A stretch of DNA of 64,000 nucleotides. Origin: Seison nebaliae. Taxonomy: Eukaryota > Rotifera > Pararotatoria > Seisonacea > Seisonidae. Positions 21,151 through 31,421 of this stretch are shown here, piece after piece. The position numbers were made by a program, and so were the translations under genes. How positions within the stretch are numbered: the first letter of the stretch is position 1; every line of letters begins with the position of its first letter. Location: NCBI GenBank assembly GCA_023231475.1, contig JALJEE010002469.1, positions 1-64,000 on the forward strand, read 5' to 3'. Under the pieces are notes generated by a model, which had not been told where the DNA came from, ran no database searches, and saw only the letters and a program-made list of their open reading frames with translations.

Positions 21151-21300
21151 ATGGTAGAAGGATGGGACATGAATGGCAATGTGGTGGTTGGCATAGCAAC
21201 ACCTTTTATTCTTCTTTGTTTGTTATTGGGATCGATATTGATTGGAATAAAAGTTTATAAGAGAATGTATAAACATAAACATACGAGAACCACCGAATAA
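21151..21300 (+). CDS. Small single-pass membrane protein (49 aa)
   Basis: A complete short frame from ATG to TAA. A polar N-terminus with one Trp (MVEGWDMNGN) leads to a hydrophobic segment of about 24 residues (VVVGIATPFILLCLLLGSIL) and a strongly basic cytoplasmic tail (KVYKRMYKHKH). This follows the positive-inside rule and looks like a real SMIM-type microprotein. The stop is one base away from another ATG that opens a signal-peptide-like frame. No family recognised; it could also be the last exon of a longer gene, though no acceptor is evident directly upstream. Confidence 0.5.
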   Translation: MVEGWDMNGNVVVGIATPFILLCLLLGSILIGIKVYKRMYKHKHTRTTE

Positions 21301-21301
21301 A

Positions 21302-21605
21302 ATGCGCAAATTAATTGGAATTATTTTTATTTATTTCCTTCTCATCTTCAATTCGTTTTTATTCATCCACCAATTTTTCTAGTTCAGAAGAGAAATGGGC
21401 ACATAGCCGACACTGTTTCTCAAATAAACATTTTCTAATTTATTCCAATTTTTTCAATTTAACTTCTTTGGAAATTATCAACACTTCATTCAACTATTCG
21501 ACCATTCGAAGAATAAGAAAACATATTAGCTATTTGCCAGATTGCACGAAAATGGAAAACCGTTTCGGTAAGTTATTTGACAGAGTGAAAATTAGCTTTT
21601 GGTGA
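21302..21605 (+). CDS. Tentative 5' part of a secreted or type II membrane protein, structure unresolved
   Basis: An ATG at 21302 opens 26 codons with a strong hydrophobic signal-like sequence (MRKLIGIIFIYFLLIFNS) and then stops. In the next frame from about 21345 a stretch with two Cys and an Asn-x-Ser/Thr-rich sequence runs to a consensus donor TTCG/GTAAGT at 21568. A further open segment near 21755-21909 is Lys/Glu-rich. The parts cannot be joined with confidence, since a frameshift or an unseen short intron is required. It may be a degraded gene. Confidence 0.25.
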
Positions 21606-22169
21606 CACTATTATCGAGAATGTTTAATCTTAATAATACGACATCGAATATTTGGCAGTTGATTCTCATAAAGAAAATTTTAGTTTTCTATTCTACATTA
21701 ATTCTACAAACGATCTATCATACGGAATATAAGATATGAGTATTTAATACTCGGAATATTGTGAAGAGTTTAATCAAAAGCAAATGTCTTTGGAAAAAGA
21801 AAAATTCGATTTTGAATATAACTCGACGGAAAAGAAAATTATAAAAAAAATAGAGAAGAAATCTTCGCAGCAAACAAAAACAACAGTAGTATTTGTAAAA
21901 AAAGGGTAAGATTAGTCCAATCTTGAAATAAAATGGATAGAAAGAAAGATGGATAAAAGTGAAGCAACAATAAATAAATGGTAAGAAATGATAAATAATA
22001 TGACAATAATGATAAGTGTGTTTAAAAGTGGAGGAAATGGCAGTATAATTGATGGTACGTTAAACTGTTTGAGACGATCATAATTCAAAAGTTTTCTAAG
22101 AATTACAAAAGTAATTGATATAGAGTTGGTGCTTTCGTTTAGTTTTCGATTCGGTTACTCGTTTCATAT

Positions 22170-25100
22170 TTAGTCCGATTTCTTCCTATTCTTAAAATGA
22201 TAGATTTCCATATTATTCTTTCCTTTGATGAACATTTCACCACGATATTCAAACTCGTAATACGGAGCTAAACGTTCAGCAACATTCTTTGGAACTTGAA
22301 TTTTCCCAACATGTCCATTGGAGCACATGCGACTCGCCACATTCACTGTATCTCCCCAGATATCATACGACGGTTTTTGCCCGATAATACCGGCAACTAC
22401 TGGTCCAGAATTGTAACCGATCCTCATCGTCATCGGAGAGGAAGACGGAAGGAAACTCAACATTTGTCCATTAATTTCATTCTCCATTTTCTCCAACATT
22501 TCTATGGCAAATTCCATGACACATATCAGATTCTGGTCATCCAATTTCCTTCTTTCTTCGTCGTCATCAATCTCGTCAATAGCAGGATTTAATCCCGTCG
22601 CCACCATTAATACACTGCCAATCGTCTTAATTTTAACGACGTCCTTATATTTCTCTTGATCGAGCAATTGTTCCAATTCACCGATAATCTCGTTTAACAA
22701 TCTCAAATATTCGATACCATCTTTATATGATTCTTCATAGAGATCGAAGAAATTCATGTCAGCAAATACAACGGCTGCACAATGAGCATATTTCGAATAT
22801 AATCGTGGTGTGTCGAGACTGGTCATCTTCTCTCGTTCTCGACCCCATTCACTGTCGATGATATATGATGGAAGACATTGACGTAATAATTCGTCGGCTT
22901 GTTGTGTTTCATTCTGTCGGAGACGTTGAGCAATTCTCACTTCTAATCGACTATTGAATGCCACTCGGATGTTATATTCGATGATCCAACCGATGATACA
23001 GAAAACGATAAATATGAGAATTATGGCACCAATTGCGTCGTACGTTCTCGCTCCCATTCCAAAGAATAAGGTAATCCATTCATTCTCTAACTCATTATCA
23101 CAAACGTCGAAAACGAGAAAGACGAGAATATAAATGAGAAGGAGAAGAAAAATGATGAACATCCGATAAAGGAAATGAACACCAGGTACGATTGGAAGAA
23201 TACTGACACACACTGCCATTACCATTAAAGTGATGGAGAATGTTGAATCGTCATGAGCATATTCAGTTGAGCCTAAACATGATAAGGAGCAGGATGCAAC
23301 GAAGAATGGAACGACAACCATCACCGTCAAACAAAGATAACGAAATAATAATTTCTTTGTAAAATTCGCTAAACGTTTCATATGACTATCACCCTTCCAT
23401 GCCAATACGGTGAATGTGATGAGAATAGGCAATAAAATTAGTAATCCAATTGTTGTGGAGTAGATCCAAGCCACATTATTCAACGGTAATGTGAGTGATG
23501 AAGCGAGAATGAGGAGACTAATATAAATGAAATAAGTAACAACATCTCCCAATGTACAGGATTGGACGAGCCAACTGTCACTATAAAAATTCTGTTTTAA
23601 TGTCAACACGTCATATTTGTAGAGATATTCTTCATCTCGATCTTTAAATGAGAGACATCCAATTCCGATTGGTTTCGATAAGCGAGCAATGAAATCATCC
23701 GGATTATTTAAAACTAATTCTTCATGTACTTTCATGGAGAGATCATCTTTCTTCAACAAATTCTTATTTTCCATTTCTTCATTCACCACATAATTCTTAT
23801 GCTTAGGTGACATAAATGTCGTTTCAATATCCACATGTACTCGACCATCTTCTCCAATTGTCGGTATCGTCATAATCGTACTGCCTTGACAAGCGTCGAT
23901 GTTCATCTTTCCATCCACATCAATCAATTTGGTTTCTGTCATGACACCATCACCACTACCTGCTGCTAAATCATTTTTCGTTACAATCGTATCAACAGCA
24001 ATTGGAGCACTTATTGGCTTCTTATTATTCATCTCTTGTTGTTGAGCTAATTTATCTCGTTTAGATTTCGCTACCGTTTTCTTTCCTCCTTTTCCTGCAG
24101 TACGTTTCTCCGTCGTCCGATCAACGATATTCGCCTGATCTTCATTCTCGTCCACTATCAAATATGTATCCAAACCTTTAGAAGAAAATGAAATAAATTT
24201 TGTAAAAAAATTCAAAAAATTCAAAAATTCATAATAAAGGTAAACCTCCAACATGCAGGTCTGGTATCGTACCGAAATCAACGATTGTTTTCGATTTCTC
24301 CAAATATTCGTTCATTGCATTATAAGTGAGTTGAGAGATATGGACACGTCCTAAATAATAAAATTTTTAAAAGTTTCAAAAAATTAATTTTCACCTGCAA
24401 CGCCTGATGATTCCATTTTGTTTGCGATATTCACATCATCACTGAACACATCGAATTTGTAGACGCGAGTTCCGAGAACTCCATATTTCACTTGACCGGT
24501 ATGAATGCCAACTCTCATATTAACATTATGATTGAAGACTTTATTAAATCTGAAAATTACAAGAATATTTTTAGGAGAAGTGTTGAAGGAAATGAAAACT
24601 TTTCAATTTCTTTTATCATCTCCTGTCCCATTCGAATACAACAAAGTGAATGATCATCTCGTGATTCGGGACATCCGGACACACAATAATAACAATCGCC
24701 CAAAGTGGCAATTTTGAGACATCCCGTTTGTTCACATAACAAGTCGAATCGACCGTAAAGATCGTTGAGAAGATAAACTAATCTTTCTGCATCCGTTGTA
24801 CTTGACATGCTGGTGAATCCGACGATATCAGCAAATAATATACTGACATTATCTTTCGTTTGTAATTTGAATTCGATTTCAAAACCAGAATTATGATTTG
24901 TTGATGATTCGACTTTCGTTTGACGATTCTTCAATTCGTCAATTAATTCTTTCGTTATCGCTTCACGCGATGTCTTTTGCTCTTTCAACAATTGATCCAT
25001 ATAGGATGGTGGTACAATACTCATCATTAATTGGAGTTTCTTATTCTTATTCTCAGCGATAAATTTCTTCAATTCGAAGAATTGTAATAATGAACGGAAT

Positions 25101-26047
25101 GCACGACAATCATACTTGGAAATGAGTCGATGTAATCGCCATCCTAATAGATGGAGGGCGAGATGTAAAAAGATTAATCGTGCCATTGATACTCTCCATT
25201 CGGCATTCGTTGAATAAAGTGCTGACAATTTGGCATAACCATGTTGTCTGGTGATCATTCCAATACTTTCGTTGAAGAGAGAGTAAATGAGAAGGATCAA
25301 CAATTTCCAACGATATTTCAATGGCAGCAAAGCATATGATGCGAGAATGATACTTGCCGATATCGAAATTGAATCACTGCGCCAGAAATAGATGGAAATC
25401 AAATGCACAATTAACAAGTCCAATAAAACAACGAGAGATAAAGATCGTAAAATTTTCACAACTCGATTGTACAACGACTTCCATTCTCCTGCAATATTTA
25501 TTCTATCATTCTTGTTCCGTTCTTGATTCGTATAAGACATATTGTTGACAAGTCCTTTCGTTCGATCGACCAACGAACTCGATGTATGAGCAGTCGATCG
25601 ATAATAGAAACGTTTCAAATAGAAATGATTCAACAAAATTAAGACAATTGCAACCAATCCAAATTTGATGGCGAGTATTAGAATGGTGACTAATGCACCC
25701 AATTGATAATCGGTACAATAAGCGTCTCGGTAGATGGTACCGTTCAAACGGTAGACCATCGTATCGTTTGGTGAATCACTAACAAAATAAGGAAAACATC
25801 TTTCTGATGGACGATCATCGGCACCAATAACGATGAATAGAATGGGAAGAATTGTCCATACGATACAAATGGATAAGAGGACGCAACTAAATGCAATTAA
25901 TCGTTTGCGTATATCAGACAGGAGACATATCGTTAAGAAAGGTGTTGAGCTAATACTATACGATTCTCTCTTGAAATGATATCGAATATTCTTCAGAATA
26001 TTCCCTCCATCATTACTCGGCATATTCCCATATTTGTTGTTGGTCAT
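22170..26047 (-). CDS. Membrane adenylate cyclase, type 9 / ACY-1-like
   Basis: Four exons: 26047-24600, 24549-24395, 24350-24246, 24175-22170; introns 50, 44 and 70 nt; 1237 residues. Order: cytoplasmic N-terminus, six membrane segments, C1 (about residues 400-570) with [10 protein letters not shown] and [14 protein letters not shown], a Lys-rich linker, six more membrane segments, and C2 (about 1030-1230) with [16 protein letters not shown] and [14 protein letters not shown]. The two C1 metal-binding Asp, the C2 adenine-site Asp (YDIWG), the transition-state Asn/Arg (NVASR) and a Lys in FIKGKNN are all present, so it should make cAMP from ATP. Motifs [20 protein letters not shown] and the C1 [12 protein letters not shown] resemble vertebrate AC9 more than other types. 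The first two introns interrupt the C1 domain and the third lies at its end. Usually activated by Gs-coupled receptors at the plasma membrane. Confidence 0.93.
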
Positions 26048-28722
26048 ATCTCTGACGGATTGAAATTGGAGGAAAGATTATGAACGAATAAATGGTAAGC
26101 GAACGAATAAAATGATTTTCGATGAAATTCGAGTATTGACGTGTTAATTGCTCAATTAATTGATTGTTCACATTGAGTTGATTCTCTCTCAATTTTCAGA
26201 GAAACATCACATGAAAAATGAATATAATTGATGTTTTTCCACTCATCAGCTCATTGTCGTTGTCGAGTTTAATTATTTACTGTTATGCACTCCTAATCTC
26301 TTTCAATAAACCATCTGAAACAAATATGGAAATATATTAATTCAAAAATCATTCAATCGTTATACTATCGATTTGTTAAGATTATATCATTTAATCAATT
26401 AAGATCTATATAATGGAAAAAAAATGATGATCCTTAATCTTAATTACAGTAAACTAATCCAGGTGAACATGCATCAACATCATTCAACATCATTCATAAC
26501 TCGTCTTCTCTCTCTCTCTCTCTAGCCATCGATCGTATCATTTGTGTATCTTCTCTATCATGTCTATAGAATACATTATTATCGAATTACATAATTAGTG
26601 TTTTGAAATCGTAGAATTATTTTCATATTTCATAATAACATTCGTCCAATTATTCGACGGAATGCTGATGGCAAAATAAGATACAAGAACGATGTCTCTG
26701 TCAATTGTAATGGGGTGGTCATAAATGTTTTCAATCATTTGATATTGTTAGAAGGACGTGATAGATTATTAAGCTCGTACAGTTTGCTGGGAAATGATAC
26801 TCGGCATTGCTAAACAAACGGCTTATTCGCATCTACCCAACATTTCTTCCAAAATACAACAAAAGTCTTCTCACACTCCGATGAAAAGAGCAATCCAACG
26901 AGAATTCTCTTTATGTCCAAATTCTTTCTCGATTCTTCTCCACTTCATTCAAGATTTCTTTATTTCATTTCATATGTATAATTTCATTTATTTCATCCTA
27001 AAATTCTCTCATGTTCATCATTTACATTATCGAGTATGTATCACACAAAATTAAATTAATAAACAAAGTTCTCTCTCTCACTTTGAAGCTCGTTGTACGG
27101 AGGGGTCGATTTACATTATTATTTATACGTAACATCTACCAATAATAATACGTAAAAAATACAGCAATTCTTTACTTTTTTACCTTAGTCTACTCCACTG
27201 CTGACACGTAATGCTTTTAGTAGTCGATCTAGTAGAATGTTGATACGTCCGTTTGTTAGGTACGATTCTCTTCTTCTCTTTATATGACGTTAAGTGTTTA
27301 TTTATTGGAAGATTTTCATAGTCAAATGTATCTGTGTGTGCATGTGTGTGTACTTGTGTGTGTGTGTGTGTGTGTACTTGTGTGTGTATAATAAGGCTAT
27401 GTCGAAAAGAAGATAGTGTATCCCAATATATTAATCAATCTTTAATTAATTTCTTGTATAAAAAGTGAAGTATGAAATGGAAGACGGATCTGAACATTGT
27501 TCAATAACATTTAGCCACTATAGTATTTCTAGTGAAATAATTCATGAGATAATACGAAATTATTAGTTTTCTTGGTCTGTACTACTCATCTTCACTCATT
27601 TTAACTTCCATTTGTGTTCAACATAAATGATGCTAATATTAATTTTTATTATTAATCAGCCAAACTACCAATACTACTGCAATTCGTCTTGCTATTCTTG
27701 TAATAAATTAGACAACATTATTTTTTTTCTTTTCTCGAACTCCCAAATATCCACAACAATACATAGAATATAAATCATTATCACGTCATCATTCCCGTCC
27801 CTGCCCAATATACACACCATAAATTCATGTACTCTAAAGAATGTCATTCTAAAAGAACTACAATTTAATATTCAACAACCATGGTCGTTACATATCGATT
27901 TTTAATTCGACTCTTCAACTATTAAACAAACAGATGTTAATTGGAAGTGAACGAACGAACAATTCTCAAATGGATATTTCATTCTTTCCAACCTTTCACA
28001 CTATTAAACTACTTCCATTTTCATTTTACTGTCGCAACTTACGAACCCCATTCAATTTTTCCACTGTTACGATAAATTAAGAAGAAATCTTTAAGAACAT
28101 TTCCCTCACAACGAAACTGCATGTTTTACAATTGACTAAATTCATAAATGATGATATTTTCATATTCCGTCAATTTCGAAATTTTTGCTCTAAACCTGCT
28201 CAATAATTTTCAGTTGTTTTGCGTTCTATCGAATTATCAACAACTGTAGACCATATACTGATTAACGATAACTTCTTAAAAAAATCTTAAATATTTATAA
28301 TATTTTATATTTTAATATTATCAGAAAGTTGAAACTGTTGAAAATATTCTATAAATTCTTGAAATTATTCTATAAATTTTTTTTCGATGTGTTTTATCTT
28401 TGACTAATATGTATGACTATAAATATATGAAAAATAATTTCAATCGAAAATTTAAATTAGAGTTCTGGTTAATGGAAATAAGTAGTTCTCTCTAAATCAT
28501 TCTAAATCTACGAGATATCGTTGAACGTTTGAAAATGATACTAATCGAAACATAAAGAGAATATAAGCTCTTCCCTTAACTCTATTTTCCTGGAATGATT
28601 AATCAATGAACAATTGAAAACTTTCGAAAATTTTTGAATTAGGAATCTTTGGCCGATAAAGATACAAATGGTTTCTTTAAATGATCATAGGTTGATACTT
28701 TAAAATTGTGTGGTGTTCATTC
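26048..28722. other. Intergenic between the divergent cyclase and TSR2 genes
   Basis: Divergent promoters are expected here. Contains a (CT)n tract near 26506-26523 and a (TG)n microsatellite at about 27333-27385. Only random short frames otherwise. Confidence 0.55.
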
Positions 28723-29121
28723 ATGATGATAGATAAAAGTTGTGTAAGTGAATTGGTTGATAGAATTCTTAATTCGTGGTCAGCTGTCAAAATAGTGAAG
28801 GATAACCAGATGGGTGGACGACAAACGTTAATTAAATTGGAAGAATTGAAGGAAAAGATGATATTCGTTCTCCAACAACCCAAATTGGACGTAATGTTCA
28901 AATATGATTTTCCTGAATGGCTAGATGAATTCTTCGACACTAATTTCGACGTTCTATTGGAAGATGAATCGCATCATGAAATAGCGGAAACTCTTCAAAA
29001 AATTCAGGAATCTTCTACAGATCCAATTCGTTTAAAAGAAATTGTTGATTCTCTTCTACCAGCAACTGGTGGGAAAGAAGTAATTGATGAAGTGGGAGGT
29101 GAAATTTTTTCTGATGAATAA
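28723..29121 (+). CDS. TSR2-like pre-rRNA processing factor (eS26 escortin), 132 aa
   Basis: The ATG at 28723 fits the family length. SCVSELVDRILNSWSAVKI, then NQMGG, matches the TSR2 N-terminus (W.AL.IAV...GG), with Met replacing the usual Trp or Phe before GG. WLDEFFDTNFDVLLEDES matches the C-terminal block LxDxLxxEFDxxxEDGS, and the following helix HEIAETLQKIQ fits too. TSR2 binds free ribosomal protein eS26 and delivers it to assembling 40S subunits. The tail is short and lacks the long acidic C-terminus of human TSR2. No intron. The polyadenylation signal overlaps the stop codon. Confidence 0.8.
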   Translation: MMIDKSCVSELVDRILNSWSAVKIVKDNQMGGRQTLIKLEELKEKMIFVLQQPKLDVMFKYDFPEWLDEFFDTNFDVLLEDESHHEIAETLQKIQESSTDPIRLKEIVDSLLPATGGKEVIDEVGGEIFSDE

Positions 29122-29122
29122 A
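29117..29122 (+). terminator. Poly(A) signal AATAAA overlapping the TSR2 stop codon
   Basis: AATAAA includes the TAA stop of the TSR2-like gene, and an A-run and T-run follow within 20 bases. If used, the 3' UTR would be about 15-25 nt. Confidence 0.45.
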
Positions 29123-29795
29123 ACTTCAAAAAAAAAATTTTTTTCTCTTCTTTAAAACAAACTTAATTAGTGAACTAGTCTTTGAATTATTCTTATTTTA
29201 TCAGTTTCCTCTTTCTCCAAATAACCACACCAATAAAAATTAATATTGTTAGTGGAAGTGAAGTTAGTTGAAAATTTCAACAACAATACGAATAATCGTA
29301 TTATGGAGAATTGATAATTTATAGAACGTTTGTTTCATTTTTATCGTTCCATCTATATGTAAGAGATTTCCATCCATTTGATATATTCATTTATATCTAC
29401 ATTTTGATATTAATTATCATTTACTTCTCTCAATCAAATTTTAAATTAATTGTGATGTTTGTGAAAATTAGAGTAGAAAAAAGAAATCTTCGTTTAGTTT
29501 CATTGGAAATTAGTTTGAATTTGGAAAGGAATTCGTTTAATGTTAAAATATTTGAGCACTTGAAGTGTTAGTGAAAAGAGGAAAACTCTCGAATGAAAAA
29601 TAAGAGAGTTTTAGACATCTAAAGAACGAATTTAACAGATAGAATCAAATGTTGGAAGTTGAATAAAGAAGAGAGAGGTAAGTTCTAGAAAATGTCTGTA
29701 AAATTCTAATTCGATTTGTGCTTAATTCAATTATTTATTTGTATTAGAAATAACATAGAAATCGTTTTTTAACATTGAACATTGTAGCGATTCGA
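29123..29795. other. Short intergenic region
   Basis: An 86-codon Ile/Phe-rich frame at 29311-29571 has no supporting features and is not called. A minus-strand frame near 29205-29270 looks like a transmembrane tail but has no usable upstream exon. Confidence 0.4.
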
Positions 29796-29803
29796 CTATA
29801 AAT
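29796..29803 (+). promoter_or_regulatory. TATA-like element before the 217-residue gene
   Basis: CTATAAAT lies about 93 bases upstream of the ATG at 29896, a plausible distance with a short 5' UTR. Confidence 0.4.
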
Positions 29804-29895
29804 GTTGAGGGTGAAATCCAATTGAATTATTCATTCGCAAATTCTTATCGATTAAACAATTCATTCATTCATTACTCAGAACATTTCTTCTTAAG

Positions 29896-30549
29896 ATGCA
29901 ATTCATCTCCATTACATTCATCGATTATCATGATGGTAAAGAGTTCTTAATGAAACTCGAAAATAACACAATCACTTATGATAAGTTGACTAAGTTCATC
30001 GAGCTCATGTTCGAGGGTAAGAAGTATACGATGGTCAATGAATGGAATAATCCGATGACTCGACAAGATGTCGCCGCCGTAATCGACAAGAAGATGGCGA
30101 ATATGAGATTCTACATCTCCATGAAAGTGGCAGTGAAAAAAACCAATGTCAGTGAACCAGTTACTACCACCATGAAAACAGCGAAAGCAGTAGTCCCAGT
30201 GACCGATAAATTGCGCCAAAATGAATTCGTCATCGATATGGTATTGGAACATTTCGATTATTTGATCAGAATGATGGAATTGATGAAATATACTCCAGAT
30301 ATGGATATGACAATGAGAATGGAACAGATGATGAGAACGATGAAACATGTCTACGAAACATCTTCTAGTCTTGTTGCTGCTCATTTACCCGCTGGTAGCA
30401 TGACCACAGAAAAAGTAAACAAAAGGGAGTCATTATTCAACGAATGGAAGAATTATGATAACAAAATGAATTCGATGGATAACAAATTCAAAGCGACCAA
30501 TCTAATGGACTACGCCACTGACGTGCATTATCAATACAACAACCATTAA
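29896..30549 (+). CDS. Methionine-rich protein of unknown function (217 aa)
   Basis: An intact intronless frame. Residues 1-75 alternate hydrophobic and charged residues (MQFISITFIDYHDGKEFLMK) and could form a small beta-grasp-like fold, though no family is recognised. A Thr/Val/Lys-rich linker follows, then a helical Met-rich part containing YTPDMDMTMRMEQMMRTMK, and an Asn/Lys-rich C-terminus. No signal peptide or membrane segment. The gene has a TATA-like element upstream and AATAAA about 150 bases after the stop. It shares high Met and Lys content with the secreted protein at 17529-18881, but I see no alignment between them. Codon pattern and length support a real gene. Confidence 0.7.
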   Translation: MQFISITFIDYHDGKEFLMKLENNTITYDKLTKFIELMFEGKKYTMVNEWNNPMTRQDVAAVIDKKMANMRFYISMKVAVKKTNVSEPVTTTMKTAKAVVPVTDKLRQNEFVIDMVLEHFDYLIRMMELMKYTPDMDMTMRMEQMMRTMKHVYETSSSLVAAHLPAGSMTTEKVNKRESLFNEWKNYDNKMNSMDNKFKATNLMDYATDVHYQYNNH

Positions 30550-31421
30550 ACAGATGATGATGAATATCGCCTGAATTAACATTAGAATTCCTCTGAAATT
30601 TTCAGAAATTCCTCTAACTATTTATCTTTCTCTAATTATTTATCTTCTAATTTTCTATTCTATGATTCTCTCAGAGAATGTAGAAGAATTTTGAAATAAA
30701 ATTTCATTTTTTATTCTCTTCAACTTTTTTCTTATTTGAAATTTCTCTTAAAATTAATTTCTTTTTATCTCATCTAATTCTTGTCTAGAAACGATGAAAG
30801 TTATTTTTAACACTTTCCCTTCATTGTTAAACAATTAAATTTGAATTATTGCTCGAGAGTTTTTCATTTGAGAGATTTGGAAAAGAGAAAAGAATCGAGA
30901 ATATAATGGTAGCGATCGAGAGTTTTCTTTGAGAAAATTTCCAAAGAGAAAAAGAAATTTCGATGAAAGACCATCGATCTGCTAAGCAGTAGGTAAGGAT
31001 GAGAATTCGAAGAAATGGAATGTCACGATTCTGTTGTTTCAATCCATCGTTATTGCAACTGATTGAGTGTTTTTGATTGGAAGTGAATTGACGTTAGAAA
31101 TGAGTAGAAGACGTTGCTCGATTATCGAGTTTTATTGAGGATTCTCGATTCGGAGGAAACGAAGGGGAAAAGATTTGGATTGAAACAAATGAAGTTGTTG
31201 TGATTTGGAGTGAGAAGATTAGATTGAAAATACAAGTAATAAATCTGTTAATGGAAAGAAAGATATTGGAGAATTATCCATTTTTGTTTGTAATACAATT
31301 AAGATGTGGAATAAATGAAAAAAAGAGAGAGAGAGAGAGAGAGGGAAAGGGAAAGGAAATATAGTCAGATCTTTTACATTTAAATTCGATCGATTGTTAA
31401 AATAATGGAATTTTTAATGAT
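30550..31421. other. Convergent intergenic region
   Basis: Lies between the plus-strand Met-rich gene and the 3' end of MNK. Contains a (GA)n tract at 31324-31342 and no supported gene. Confidence 0.5.
30695..30700 (+). terminator. Poly(A) signal AATAAA of the 217-residue gene
   Basis: Hexamer about 145 bases downstream of the stop, followed by a T-rich stretch. Confidence 0.5.

Noticed and set aside
29205..29270. Minus-strand transmembrane-tail-like frame (LTILIFIGVVIWRKRK)
   Set aside because: No upstream exon or start can be joined; a stop lies just upstream and no AG acceptor is present.
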